Assembly: GCF_021462225.1 (NCBI RefSeq)
Contig: NC_061804.1
Location: forward strand, 39,050,975-39,114,974
DNA from: Girardinichthys multiradiatus
Lineage: Eukaryota; Chordata; Actinopteri; Cyprinodontiformes; Goodeidae
DNA length: 64,000 bases
Direction: 5' to 3'
Below, piece by piece: positions 36,006 through 49,500 of the stretch. The position numbers were made by a program, and so were the translations under genes. Every line of letters starts with the position of its first letter. Position 1 is the first letter of the stretch. The notes beneath the pieces were generated by a model. The model had not been told where the DNA came from and searched no databases. It saw nothing but the letters and a program-made list of their open reading frames with translations.

Positions 36006-36623
36006 CATCAAATCATTGATACTGCAAAGATTAGCAAGAAGAAAGCCACTATAGGTCTTCTTTGCAGTTTACTACAAGCCCTGTAAAGGACACAGCAAAG
36101 ATGAGGAAGAAAATACCATAGTTGGATGAGACCAAAACTAAACTATATGGCCTACATGCACAGCGCTGTGTGTGGTGTTAAAATCAATACTGCACAAAAC
36201 CCCAAAAACATCCTTTCCTCAGTAAAACATGGTGGTGGCAGCATGCTGCTGTGGTGATGCATTTCTTCAGCAGAGACTTGAAAGTTAAGAGTTGATGGGA
36301 AGTGGAATGAAGCTAAATACAGGATAATCCTGGAGAAAAAAAAACTGTTATGGTGCGTTCACACCAAACGCGATTTCTGCGAAAGGAGCGGCCAATTTAC
36401 ATGTTATCCCTATGTAGAGGCGCGTTCAGGAGCGGAGCGGCGCGGTGTGAACGACGCGGAGGGCGCGGCGCGGAAGGCGCGGCAAGCGAAGCGGGAGCGG
36501 AGCGGCGCGATGGACGAGTTGAAAAATCTGAACTTTTTCCTAAATTCGAGTCGCGTCAACCAATCAGGGACTGGATGTGGCTGTGATGTAGGGTGAAGGA
36601 CCACAGCGGAGAAGAAGCAGTTG

Positions 36624-36732
36624 TCAATGATGGAGGACCAGATCCTAGTGGTGGTGTGCAGCAAGCCAGAGTTGTATGACTCAGAACTAATAACTTTTAC
36701 CGAGACAAGTACAGAAAGGACCCGGCCTGGTT
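36624..36732 (+). pseudogene. Harbinger accessory protein fragment (MADF/Myb-like)
   Basis: The frame from ATG at 36627 reads MMEDQILVVVCSKPELYDSE. The next segment, in a frame shifted by one base, reads FYRDKYRKDPAWL. Together they match the N-terminal part of a MADF/SANT-type domain (hydrophobic start, SKPELYD, then YRD-x-x-KD-x-AW). In Harbinger elements such a protein helps the transposase reach the nucleus and bind DNA. Only the first half remains and the frame is broken. Confidence 0.6.
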
Positions 36733-37138
36733 ATGTTTAGGCACAAATATCTTATATTTAGGAGATGTGGACATTAAAAATCGGCTGTTTTTTTACTGAG
36801 CTGAGATTTATTTACTCACCGAAGACAGATGGACAGGCGTTCAGCAGCGGGGATACAGCGCCGGTAGACCGCAGTGAAGTTAGTTTGAAGTTGGATGTTC
36901 AAGCTCCGCGGAGTTAGCGGCATCTAGCTCAGGGTTGATCCGATTCTGGCACTCAGATTTTCCACGATTGTTTGGTTCGGAAACTTAGTGACGGTCTCTA
37001 GTGAACCACCGCGCGTCAGAAGAAGGAGCAACAGAGAGCAGCTAGCCGAAATCTGGATGTCTGACTCGGATCGGCCGTGGGCTGGATGCCGCTGGCTCCG
37101 CGGAGCTTGAGTGTCCGGTGTCCGGCTTCGGGCTGGCT

Positions 37139-37390
37139 TCACTGCGGTCGCCGGTAGTTGGCGTCCAGGAGGCCGATTCGTCTCCCAACGCGGGGCAGCA
37201 GATCTTCGAACTGGGTCCTGGATAGACGGAAGTACCGCTGAAATCGACCGTCATCCAGACGCAGCTCCTGGAGTAGGTGGTGGTAATCTCCGAACTGTTC
37301 CCGTCCCTGAAGAATCTGGTGAACCCAGGGACATTGATGTCGGCGGCGTTTGTCGGCTCTCCACAAGTAAAACACCGTGATTATCCGTGA
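37139..37390 (-). pseudogene. Harbinger transposase N-terminal fragment
   Basis: The minus-strand frame reads FYLWRADKRRRHQCPWVHQI, then REQFGDYHHLLQELRLDDGR and RYFRLSRTQFEDLLPRVGRR, ending NYRRP. This is the N-terminal region of PIF/Harbinger (HARBI1-like) nucleases, before the DDE catalytic part. The catalytic domain is missing. Confidence 0.85.
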
Positions 37391-38005
37391 AATCCATGTC
37401 CGCCATGTTCAGTTGAAACCAGCAAGCAGCAGATGGAAGCTCCTCCTATTTGATGACGCGGCGAAGCGTTGCCGCTTGTTGCCAAATGCCAACGCGGAGT
37501 TCACGCCGCGGAATGTCAAGCGGGCAAAAGCACACAAATGAGGCAAAATATTCGCAGAAATTGCGTTTGGTGTGAATCTAAGAGGGTGCAAAAGGCTCAA
37601 AACTGGGGCAGAAGTTCACCTTCCAGCAAGATAGTGACACTAAACTTACAGCAATAAAATAATCTAAATAAAAGTATATTCATGTGTTTGATGCAAGATA
37701 ATCTGACTATTAGCTGACTTGTGAAAAACAATTTACCAACATTTTAGTCTTTGGATGAGTAAAACTGGTAGAGACATACACAAAAACACCTAACTGCCGC
37801 TAAAGGTGGTTCTACTATGCATTCATTGTCTTATGGGCAGAATACAAAAGCACACCACACTTTTCAGAACTCCCCACATTTGTAGAACATTTTGAAAACT
37901 GTGTATCCCTCTCCTTCCACTTCACCATTATGCACCATTTTGAATACAATCCCAATAAACTAAATTGAAAAATCTGGATTTAACATGAAAAAATGTGCCT
38001 TTTTT

Positions 38006-40372
38006 TATAATTTCTATTTAGTTTAAAAAAGCATATCAGATTATGTAAAATATCTGTATTTTTATTTTGTTGAAAAAAATTAGTCAAGCACAATTCAAAT
38101 GACAAATTATTTCCACACACAATAAATATACTGTAAAACATCAAAGACAAATTCAGCCATGAACAAAATGTAAAGAAATGAACAGTCAGGCTACAACTAA
38201 TGTGGAAGTGGAACAGATATAGTTACATTTTCAGTAGGAGATAGTGGAACCACAATAAAATCAGACAGATCCAAAAAAAAACTGGTTCTCCCACTGAGCG
38301 AGGAGACATGTTTTAACAGCATACAAAAACACAGCATCCATATTGAGAAAAAACAAATGTATAACTGAAGATTTCATGACTAAAATTCTACTGTAAAAAA
38401 CAATCAAAAACACACTCAAGCAAACTTCATATATTTGTCTAATTGAAACCATGAAAAAAAGTTTAAAACTGAGCGATAAATATTTCTTTAGACCCTAAAA
38501 AGGGTCAAAAACATCTAATCTCTTACAAAGAGAGCAAAATACACAGATAACACTGAGTTTTTCTAAACATCAAACCACTTCTAAGTTTGTCTTTACCAAC
38601 ACAATCTTAGAAAAACTCTTAAATCAGTGACTACCACTGAGGAAAAGTCAAACCGATATTTTTTCTCAATAAGGCCTATTGATGTTTAAGTCTGTATCTT
38701 GCATAGGGTTCATAGATCTTTTTCTTCCTTTGTCCAGAAGTTAGGGAAATCCATAGGCACTGAAGACCAAAGCGCCCTGTTTGTATTGCTCCGACACATT
38801 TAAACAGCAGAGAGGACGAGTTATCAACAATGATCAAATAAAGAGAATAAATCAGTAATGTTCTGCAAGTTCTGAAAACAACTTCTGCCACAGCTTCACC
38901 TAAGTAGAAGCAACATGGATTTTAAAGTCTGTTTGGTATTACATCATCATCTGCTCATGTCACATGCTTGTAGTTCATAGATATGAAATGCAGAACAGAC
39001 TTTGGTATTGCAATTAGATTTCCTTTTCCTTAGTTCGTGTTTTCTTGTTCTGACAGGGCTCATTAAGTGTAAAACCGGCCGAAGTACTTGTGCTTGATAG
39101 CTAAACAACAGAGATCAGGCTCTGTATTAAATTTAAAGGAAATCCCAGCAGAAATAAGAGGTTCTACAAAGACACAGTAAGGAGTGACGATTCCACAAGT
39201 TGTTTGGTTAACAGAGGTTCAACGTTTCTGGATATTCTCAACATAATTAGAAACCTTGCAAAAGAAAAAAAAAAAAAAAAAACAATCCTAGCGGGACATT
39301 TCACGCCTACTTAACAACCAGTTGTCTGAAGTGATTTTTCTATAACTTACTCATTGTGCACTGTGAGGAAATATGGGTTTATAACTCAAATAAACAATAT
39401 TTCTCAATTGGAGGTCAGAGGTTAGTTTTTTAGCCTTGACCGAGGACCAAAATAGTCAGCTGAAACAGGGTCCAGAATCAAGATAAATGGAAATATGATG
39501 TCATATAAAGCTTTCAGAAAAATAACAACTATTAAAATATTTTATGACCATTTATCTCCGTATTTCATGAAAATGCTTATTTGCAAAGAAAAATGAAATG
39601 ATATGCGATGGTTTGTTTACAAAATGGAAGGGATGAGGGAACGCGTAGGTACCAACTGCAGGTACGACTTGGCAACGGGTGAGATCGAGTCCAAACACAG
39701 CGGTTTCAGGACAAGCTGGAGGCTCATTTAAAACCATTTCAAGCAATTACTGTGCAGCCAGGAAAAAGCTTGAATATGGGAAGTTTAAGCATTTCACAAT
39801 GCCTAAAATACTGATTATGACTTTAACTGAAAACAATCTGATGACGTGACGGAGAGTTGAGAAATAATAAAAGATGAATGTAGTTATAGCTACCTTATTC
39901 TGGGAAGGTAAAAATGTATTGAACAAACTGAAACTGAACAGTAAAAACTGAATTATTTAAGAGCATACAAAATAAAATTCACAATAAAAGAAAAACACCA
40001 GCAAATATTGAAGTCAATTCAAACATGCCGTTTTGCCTCTAAAATGTTTGTCCTTAAGAACCTGCAGCTCATTAAAACACCGATGCTGATCCAGTCCAGG
40101 TATATCTGTGCAGGTTGGAATTCAAGCTACAACAGGAGCAGCAATTCATCTGCCAACTACTAATAATCCTGGCATGATCACTGCAACCAGTAAATAACCG
40201 AGCCCATGATCACTGTGCGAATGCAGAACTGGTAGCCCAATGGCACCGTAGTGTAAAAGTCCAGCAGAATCCAGATGCTTTCAGCCTTGCACACTCCTCC
40301 AAGCTGAAGCACTCCACTTTCTCAGCAGTAGCAGAAACTCCACCTTTTGACCTGCTGCCATCTTCCAGCACT
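38006..40372 (-). other. Probable 3' UTR/flank of the EURL gene; otherwise nothing seen
   Basis: AT-rich sequence downstream of the EURL stop codon on the minus strand. A poly-A run lies at 39264-39282 on the plus strand. No recognised repeat or ORF. The polyadenylation site could not be placed. Confidence 0.35.
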
Positions 40373-40545
40373 TCATTCCACGGTGGAACCACTGGTGCTG
40401 GCCTTCACACCAGCCCTGCTGATGTGAAGCCAGGGCAGTTTGGCACAGTTCTTAAAGAGCTGCTCGATGGCAATGTGACGCACGTGCAGCTCTGACGCCA
40501 AGGCATCCTTCTCCTGCACTGCAGCCGTCAGCTCCTCAAAGACCT
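40373..40545 (-). CDS. c21orf91: EURL gene last coding exon
   Basis: Acceptor TGTCTCCACAG|AGGTCT. It encodes [40 protein letters not shown] and the variable tail [15 protein letters not shown], ending in TGA at 40375-40373. The [10 protein letters not shown] and KNCAKLP blocks are highly conserved in the family. Confidence 0.95.
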
Positions 40546-43500
40546 CTGTGGAGACAGGGAGTAGTGGAAAATGTGGGTCAGCTCTTTCATTCACACACAA
40601 GGTCAACACAGACACACAAGAATGAAACAATGAGACATTTTCCTCAACTCTGCTGAAATGTCAAGCCAATGTGAGCAAACATCTCCCAAAAGTGATCATT
40701 TCAGGAATGTTTATTTCTATTTAGGGAGGTTCTTTAACATAGGTACACTACAACCCTCAAACTTAACAGAGACCCTCTGCTCAATTTCCTTTTTCCAACA
40801 GGTCTACTGATGTCTTTGTAGCACCACCTTTGAATATGGCTGATACTAATCCGCGTCACATTTCAGTTATTTTGGCAACAAACTCTTGATTATGGATCTT
40901 AACAGACACGATACGGGAGAGAAAGAATAGAACAAATGACAGAACTGCAGTAAAACGTGACGCATCACTGGCAGCCGTCTGCTGTTCTAAACACCTTCAT
41001 TAGCCTACGTGAAGCTGTGTGTGAAACAGACTGGACATTATAGATCAATGGGGCTTAGCGCAAGTCATTTAATACTGTGACTGCAGTAGATTGAAGCAGT
41101 GCCAATAACAATGATAATAAATTAATTAGAAAGAAAAATCCCTCCAAGATATCCACGGATCAATAAAATTCCAGGAGGTTCATTAAAACGTTTTGCTGAA
41201 AAACAATCCTAGTTTTAGGGTATTTTTCAGACCAGCTGACAACAGTTTTGATTCTGGCCAGCTGGTTACAGAAGTTTCTTTTTTTTTTTTAAACAAGGAG
41301 ATGTCATTGTAACTCTGCTGCCAGAGGAGAGACACCTTCAGTGTGTCCCAGGATGGACTGCGTTCAGACTGACTAATGCAGAAAAAACAGACCGAGTATG
41401 TTCACCCAGTTATTTCGCTGTCTGGATGCGATCAACTCGCTCAGGACCGATTCTGGTGCCAGGTGTGGACAAAAAGGAAAATCTTTGCATTGCTCACAGG
41501 TAATCTGTAATGTTAATGTCATTTTGTTTCAGATATAGAAGACTGAGAAAGCTGAATGAATCCGACCATGCAGGTAGGGAAAAAACACTTACTTTCAATC
41601 TGCTTCAACAGTTGGCCGTTCAGCTGATGGAGCTCATCCACACTCATTTTAATCACTAAAACAGAAGAGATTGGTTGATGAATGTATGTATTAGAGGATC
41701 AGAAACTGGCAGGACGTCAGCTACCAATTATTAAACATTCCAAACAGGCCCACAAAAACAGCATTAGTCAAGGAGAGACATGAGAAAACGTTTAGGGCAA
41801 GGTGAATTATTTGTACCTACATTCATCTCTGTTGTGCCCCTGGTTTCTGTGCTGCATCTGTCCTGATGACTGCTTCCAGCTGTGCAGATCCTTTCTTCCA
41901 TCCCTGCTCCAACCACCAGACTGAGAATCGTGCAGAAGCTCCGCCTCCTCAGCTGTTTGACTCTCCAGCATCCCCTTCGCGTATTCAGGCAGCCCTGTTG
42001 CTTTGGCCCTGTCCCAGCAGGGAGTATAGCGGGGCACCTGAGCATCAGACTGTGGCAGCAGGCTGCGCTCACTCTGCTGGCTGTAACAAAGGAGCTTTGC
42101 CCCCCGCTTGCTGCAGCCGTTGGTGGAGAGAGTGTCTTTGTTCTGGGCAAACTGGATGATCCGATTCAGTTTCTGGCTGAGGGCCAGCTTCATGCCCTCA
42201 TAGGCACTTCGCGAGACCTTGGAATGGGAAAGCTTCTGGTTGGCAATCAGGTGGCATTTCTCAAAGCAGTCTCTGTGGCCACGCAGCGACTTGGAGTGTA
42301 ACAAGGAAGCAGAGGAGACTCCTGCATTCAAACAGACAAAAAGTGACAAATCAACTAAAACACCAACTGTCAGCTAACTCCACAAAACAAAAAGCACCAA
42401 GCTAAAAACAGTCCTGCCACAGATTCAGGGTTTCTAACTCTTTAAAAATCTAAACGAAAAAGGCAAAGATATGCAAGAATAGATGCTGTATTTAGCTACT
42501 GAACTGTGCTGAATGGAGGCCAAGGTTAGCTTGACCAATTGTCATGGTTCTGTGAAAGCTTGTTGGTGTCCAGCGGATTAAACATTAGTGTGTAAAAAAA
42601 ATATTATGGATGATACATTAACCCAGGCAAATATTAAGCATATTTAAAAACAACAATGTCAGAAGAAAGATGACATCTGTCATCAACTGTTTCAAATCTA
42701 CTGGTCTAGAGTTTTCACACCTTCAAACAAACATTTTATAACATATTACAGCTATAAACTTTTAATTTATTATGATATTATGTGACAGACTAACACAAAG
42801 TAGTGTTTAGTAGGGAAATTACTGCTAAGATTTGCTGTAAAAAAGCTTTCAGTAAATGAAAATTGTTTTTGTTCAGGGAGGACATTTTTTTTTTAGATTA
42901 ATCCAGTAAATGAGGATATAGTTGGTTTATATAAAAGGGTTAATAAATAAATAATCGTTAGTGGGATATAAAACAGGAATAAAGACGCTAACAGATGTGA
43001 AGAATACGTTAACTACTGTAATAAAAAACATGTTGAATGTTTGGTATCAAATCTCAATATGACTTTCAGCTAATACAACCAATCCAGTTCAAAAACCCTC
43101 CTTTATAAAAGAGACTGCTCCAAAAGCATGACCACATTATCCCGTCCTTGCCTCAGCCACGTCCCACATACCTCAGACAGTAAGTAGAGCAACTGGGAAA
43201 TAAAGTTTCTACACACAGGCAAGCACGTGTGTGTGCATGACGTTACAAAGAGGAGAGTGTGATGAACAGCAGGTTGTGCAGTGGTTTCTTCTCATGGCCT
43301 ACATTTCACTCATGAAGTAAAAAAATTTAAAATCACTGTATTATTTTAGTGAAATAGCATGGGTTTCCAGGAGGTTACTATAATTAACCAAGGCAAAATA
43401 TCTGTGTAGAGGCTTCGTTAGCGCACTGTGTTCCGGCAGGCTGGTTATTCGTGTTGCACCTCTTTGTGCTCTCACTTCCACTAACGATAGCCTGGATGAA

Positions 43501-46500
43501 TCATGCTTCTGGGACAAATACGAAGAAATACAAAAATAAAAACCAAAACACAGTTTTGCCAGAGGTATTTCTTTTAGTGCATGCACAAATGAGCTTAGTG
43601 CAGTGACATAACGTACGCAACTGATACGTGGATGCAAAGTGCTTAAATCAGCCTGTAAAGCAGGCCCCCAATGTTATCATTTACTGGTTTGTTCCCTGTT
43701 TAATGTTAGTGGTGAGGCACTTCTAAACCAACAGCACCCAGAACTGAAACATGAGATTTTTACCTTTGAGCTTAAATAATATCTCTGTTCTGCTTCATTT
43801 CCCCTAAGGGACAAGGCCAGACTACATTAAGAAAATTAGGTTCAAGTCTCTTATCCTCATCTGTCTTCACCAGTTGGAGCTGTCAAAAATTAGACAGCCT
43901 AGGAAGTGGGAGAAAACAACATAAAGACGTCATAATTAACTTTACACATGTGATTACATTCATGCCTTAGAAAATAACAACTGGCAATAGGATTAAAATT
44001 CTATTGCTCAGTTTAGATCGTTTAGTGTCAAGAATGGAGCGATCTTTGTCCTGTTGTTAATCTGTGAAGTTTAAACGCTGCATTTAAAACTGTTGCAACT
44101 ATTCCTACAGTTCCAGCTCAGATATTCTGGTTTTATGAGCTTTGGAAGATGCTGAACCTGAAATGACTTGGCTAACTATGCTTCACTAGTGTTTTAGTCC
44201 TCAGGACTTCAGTAGTGTTTGTTTATTGTAATTAATTTGGACATAACTCCAAAACCCGGTTTCTTTTCAACTCTGCACTAGTACAACAAATACTAGCGGT
44301 TTTAGTTTGGACTGTTAGCTTTAATGGATCTTTTTCACAGTGTAGTTTTAGACCGTTACACAACTGAGTGTTTGGAAATCTATTCTTAGCTTCTGCATAT
44401 TTGTGCTTGGCCCAAAGTGCCTTGAAGGACAGATTTTTATTCTGTGGATTAGCCTTATGAGGAAATCACATGATGTAATCCAAGTTGGTTGCGCCCAGTG
44501 AAAAACAGGTCTTTAATAACTGCAGCAAAAACATTCTGCCAGTCAAACAGCAATACTAAGCAGATCAGTTGCTGAAGCACATTTTCTACCTCTAGCCTCG
44601 TAAAATAAAATAAAAAAATCCTTGGCCCAAAAGCAGGGCAGAGTGCAACCAGCCACAGACCTGACTGGGCCTAAGCAGCTTAGCATTGCTGCCTTTCATG
44701 GATGCACACATTAAGCACACACACACATATACACACTATCCAGTGGAGGTGAAGTCAACATTGTTGAGCCGTGACAAGTGAAAATAATACACACCATGAT
44801 CCAAAAAGCTTGGTGTTTTTTCCTGCTCTTGTGAAGGGAGGAGTCAGACTCACCGGAGGAGAAAGAAGGAACACATGTTGGGTTAGGTCTGACAAAAACC
44901 TCTAAAACATAGACAGCTGCTGTTGTTGATCTTCTTCAGCCTGTAGGCAGCTACTGCTGCAAACAGTGTTAATTATTCTACAGCCAGTCATGTAATAACT
45001 AACATAGTACAAGTTGTCTATACAAATGTCCCAAAAATCCCTCATCTACTCTTAAAGCTAAAAGAAGTCACATCAGGCAGGATAAAGACCAGTTTAATAT
45101 TCTCTTGGCGTAACAACCTTGAGTACAAATATCACAGTTTCATGGTTTTTACACAAAGATTTAATTTTAATAAAAAGATCTAAATACAATAGTGACTACA
45201 GCTATAATACACTGCCTGGCCAAAAAAAAACGGTCACACACTCTAATATTTCGTTGGACCGCCTTTAGCTTTGATTACAGCACACATTCACTGTGGCATT
45301 GTTTCGATAAGATTCTGCAATGTCGCAATATTTATGTCCATCCAGTGTTCCATTCATTTTTCACCAAGATCTTGCAGTGATGATGGTAGTCTGACCGCTG
45401 CACAAATCCTTCTCCAGCACATCCCAAAGATCCTCAATGGGGTTGAGGTCTGGACTCTGTGGTGGCCAATCCATGTGTTAGAATGATGTCTCATGCTCCC
45501 TGAACCACTCTTTCACAGTTCGATCCCGATGAATCCTGGCATTGTCATCTTGGAATATGCCCGTGGCATCAGGAAAGAAAAAATATATTGATGGAATAAC
45601 CTGGTCATTCAGTATATTCAGGTAGTCAGCTGACCTCATTCTTTGAACACATACTGTTGCTGAACCCAGACCTGACCACCTGCAGCAACCCCAGATCATA
45701 GCACTGCTCTGACAGGCTGGTACAGTAGGCACTAGGCATGATGGGTGCATCACTTCACCTGCCTCTCTTCTTACCCTGCTGCATCCATCACTCAGGGTAA
45801 CAGGGTAAATCTGGACTCATCAGACCATATGACCTTCCATTGCAATCTTTATGCTCCCTATGCTCCGGTTAGCCTCACTGATTAGTGGTTTTCTTAAGGC
45901 TACACAGCTGTTCAGTCCCAATCTCTTGAGTTCCTTTACATTGTGCGTGTGGAAATGCTCTTACTTTCACTATTAAACATAGCCTGGAGTTCTACTGTTG
46001 TTTTTCTTCGATTTGATTTCACCAAACGTTTAAGTGATCGCTGATCACGATCATTCAGGATTTCTTTACAACCACTAACCCTTTATCCTTCCAGGTTTTA
46101 ATAATGCGTTGGATGGTTCTCAACCTAATTTTAGTAGTTTCTGCAGTCTCCTTAGATGTTTTCTCTGCTTGATGCATGCCAATGATTTGAAACTTCTTAC
46201 ACAGACCGACATCTTTTCCACGACCACAGGATGTGTCTTTTGACATGGTTGTTTAAGAAATGAGAAGCTACTGATTGCTTCAGCTGTGGTTAAATAACTT
46301 GTCAGCGGAAAAATAATTGCCCATACAGTAATTATCCAATAGGACGCTCGTACCTGTTTGCTTTGTTAAATCCAGGTGGCAACTTTGTTTTTGGCCAGGC
46401 TGTGTGCTAACTTCCAGCAATATTACAACTTTATAGGAAAGAACAAACAAGCTGACACCACCTGGTTCATTAGTTGACCTATGTGCTTGGGTACCCAGCC

Positions 46501-49500
46501 TACAGTCAGCTGTTTAACAAACATCTGACTCAAAGCCTACTAAACAGTGTTACTGTTTTAAAGAGTGATTGGTGACACTCTTGGTTTCCACACAACAGCT
46601 GTTTTGAGTTTTTTTGTGACTGGGTAAATTGCCAAGAAGCCAGATTTGTCTGTTTTTAGTGAAGTAAAACTGTTAGCGTTTTTTGTAGCCAACCGAGAGG
46701 CAGTGTGCAGCAACAACGTGGAGCGTAACCTACCCTATGCTTCATATAGCCAGTGATCTCTCTGGTCACTCAAGTATTTCCTTAAAACCGTTGGAGTCAT
46801 GAAAACGAAACCTTCTTTAGTTTTGAAGCTACAGTTTAGTATAGTAGCTGTTAACCAGCCTCATCAGGTAGAGGACCCCCCCCCCCCCCCCCCCCACCCC
46901 CCGCAGAAAGGCATCATGGGGCTCTACGTCCTTAGTTTTAAAAACATTCAGTTTTAAATGTCTTTTTAAACTCTGCAAGTAGACCAGATGTGCAAACCCC
47001 CGAGATGTTCATGAAAATATTTGTGGAACTATGCAAAAGGACCCAATTCAGACATTTACTCTTTAACCTGATAATGGGAAGACAATTCCCGTTCAGCTGC
47101 TTTGGCCCTTACTTAAGGATCTTTCATGTCAGGACACACAGCTATTTTGTTTTACACCCAGGTGCAATAAACAAGTCTAACATACAGTCCTGCTAGCAGC
47201 AACCACGTGCAGTCATCTTGTTTTGCTCTGGGCGTCAAAGCTGGGGAAGGACACCCGATCCTTGACACACTTCAGAGGAGTGGACGGTCGAAAGTTGGTA
47301 CCAAGAACAAGTGGCACAGAGGTCATCGGAGTTGTCCTACAGCTCAAGGAAATTCGCCAGCAGCAGCTGCTGCACAGGCTGGCTTCGAAATAAACTCAGA
47401 GATAATTTAAAAAAATAAGCTTAATAAAAAGGTGAGAAAAAAACCACCTGTTAACCACTGCAAACTCCACAACATTTCTACACTTTAAGTGTACAGTTTC
47501 TTTTAGCCTATTTGAAGCAATATTTTGGTTGCAAGTACAGATTAAAGATTGTTATCAAAATTTCATTGTGTACTACAATTGAAAATAACTCCTTAAATGC
47601 ATTATTTGGTAGATTATAAAATTCAAGAATCATGCATTTATGCTCAGCATATCAATCATACATTTGGCCCCTTGATTATAATTCAACTGCCGTGTGGACA
47701 TGCTGGGGACATTGAGCAATGGTGAAGAAAGAAGAGTCGGGAAATTCGGGTTATCATAAAAGATTCATCATCACAGTTGTCAACGTTTAGTAATACAATG
47801 TTAAGTTTGATAATGATGCTAATCTCTAATCTAACATACTAATGACATTTTAAATGTCAACCCTGTACTCGTCTTGTCTTTGTAATTAAATAATAGTAGA
47901 ACCTTGTAGTAACTGTGTAATACTAACTGCTCTGTCTCAAATACTAAGTTGGACACACTATTATTTATTTTGAAATGACTTGTAAAAAAAAAGAAGTGTA
48001 ATTTGCGATTTGGTGCACATTTTCAGGTGTGCAAAAACAAAACAAAAACGTTAGCGAGCTATATTCTGTTTTGTGAAGGAGTCTAGAAGTATATGGTTGC
48101 ATTAGCCAATCAGACTAAAGGTCCTGTTTATATCTGGGCACATGTTGTGTTGTTGTAGAATATGTTGTCTCTAATTAAGTGTTGCACTGACAAAAGAAGA
48201 TTTTTTTCCAGAGTTTAGATGATAGAAATGTGTTACCTTAGAACCAAAGCCTGTCATCATAGACCTCATCAAATAAACTTAATATTGAGACATTTATTTG
48301 CATTCACCAAGCTAACAGAGGCTAAATGTTTTTAAAGGAGCCTGTTTATTCAATGAATGATATAACGGTAAACTGGAGTGCTCTGGAGAGTTCATTATAA
48401 CAGGTTCTGTAAATCTCTGGACTTCAATTGTGTTCCATCATATAGGACTGGGAGCAATATCATTAGGCTTTTCTATAATGTCCAGGGTGAAGAGTTGAGT
48501 TGCAGTAAATGAGTTGTTTATAACAATAGCCCCTGTAGAGCTGCAACAATCAGCACCATCTGTGTTTCACCAGCCGTCTGCTGTGGGATTTTTCTGTTCA
48601 TTTCCTCTGTAACAAGCCTGTTATATTACTTGGTCTCAGCAAATATCCCATCTGCATTATGTAAGCATATCCAGGGATTTGCTGAATTTGACACGTTGCC
48701 TAACAAGGAGCAAGAGATGACCAGAAGACCAATAGAAGGAAACCTTGAAGGGGATTGTGGTTGCAGTGTTACCCTAAACTCATTTCATACACGCAGGACT
48801 AAACATGCAGGTGTCCGTTTAAAACGCCCTTCTGATGCTAACAGTTTGTTACAGAAATACAACTGAGTGGACTCAAATAACACATACACATCATTTTTAA
48901 CAAAGAACACACATTAAGGGACCAACAGACTGAGTATAAGTCAGTTAATTTGGTCTCTAATCAGCCATTCAGGGAACCTGACAGATGGTCCTGTTAAATA
49001 AATAAGTATGTTATCCAAGCTTTGTTCCTCCATTGTTGTACTTACTATAATAAGCTAAGGTGAAGTTTCTTGCAGCAACTGTGCCATATGACTACCAATG
49101 GAGTTATATTAAAATCATTAAGATTCAGCTCAAAGTTCGCTCTCCATCTAATATTTTTAGCCACCCTGAAATTTACTTTAACTCATAATTCACTGGAGAC
49201 CCGGAGAGGACAGAAGTGTGCTGCAGATATCAGTTTTATCCAAAGCTGTGTAAGAGAAAACTAAAAACCTTTGTTTTATGAGCACACACCCTTTCTTTAT
49301 GTTTAGCAGTTAAATAACGACAGGCCAGATATGCCTTTAATATGATAAGAAGCAATGAAAACTGGATAAATTATGAAATGTTGGAGTTGAATCATGTTCT
49401 TCACAACAAAGAATGATTTAAACAACTACTGCTCTTTCAGGTCACAACTAACTGAGGTTTGCTAGCTTGTGAAAAATCAGAAAAGCTCAGAACTAAACGT

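Larger units (their letters stand above)
36351..37578. mobile_element. PIF/Harbinger element, degraded, with two gene pieces
   Basis: Left end TGGTGCGTTCACACCAAACG and right end CGTTTGGTGTGAATC are inverted copies of about 25 bp that extend into ATTTCTGCGA. TTA precedes the left end and CTAA follows the right end, a mutated TTA target duplication. The interior is GC-rich (GGAGCGGCGCGG runs at 36430-36510). It carries a transposase fragment on the minus strand and a MADF-like fragment on the plus strand, the two-protein content known for Harbinger elements. It sits inside a Tc1 copy, so it is the younger of the two. Confidence 0.85.
36015..38005 (+). mobile_element. Tc1 transposon half, split by a Harbinger element
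   Basis: 36015-36350 holds AAGAAAGCCACTATAGG, GATGAGACCAAAACTAAACT (first catalytic aspartate region) and AAACATGGTGGTGGCAGCAT. The sequence is interrupted by the Harbinger element and resumes at ~37582 with AAAACTGGGGCAGAAGTTC, TTCCAGCAAGATAGTGACAC (second aspartate region), GTAGAGACATACACAAAAAC, CGCTAAAGGTGGTTCTACTA and the 3' terminal TTTTGAATACAATCCCAATA. Part of the third catalytic region is also deleted. The 5' half is missing. Dead copy. Confidence 0.85.

Noticed and set aside
41866..42301. Plus-strand open frames of 97 and 139 codons
   Set aside because: Antisense shadows of EURL exon 2.
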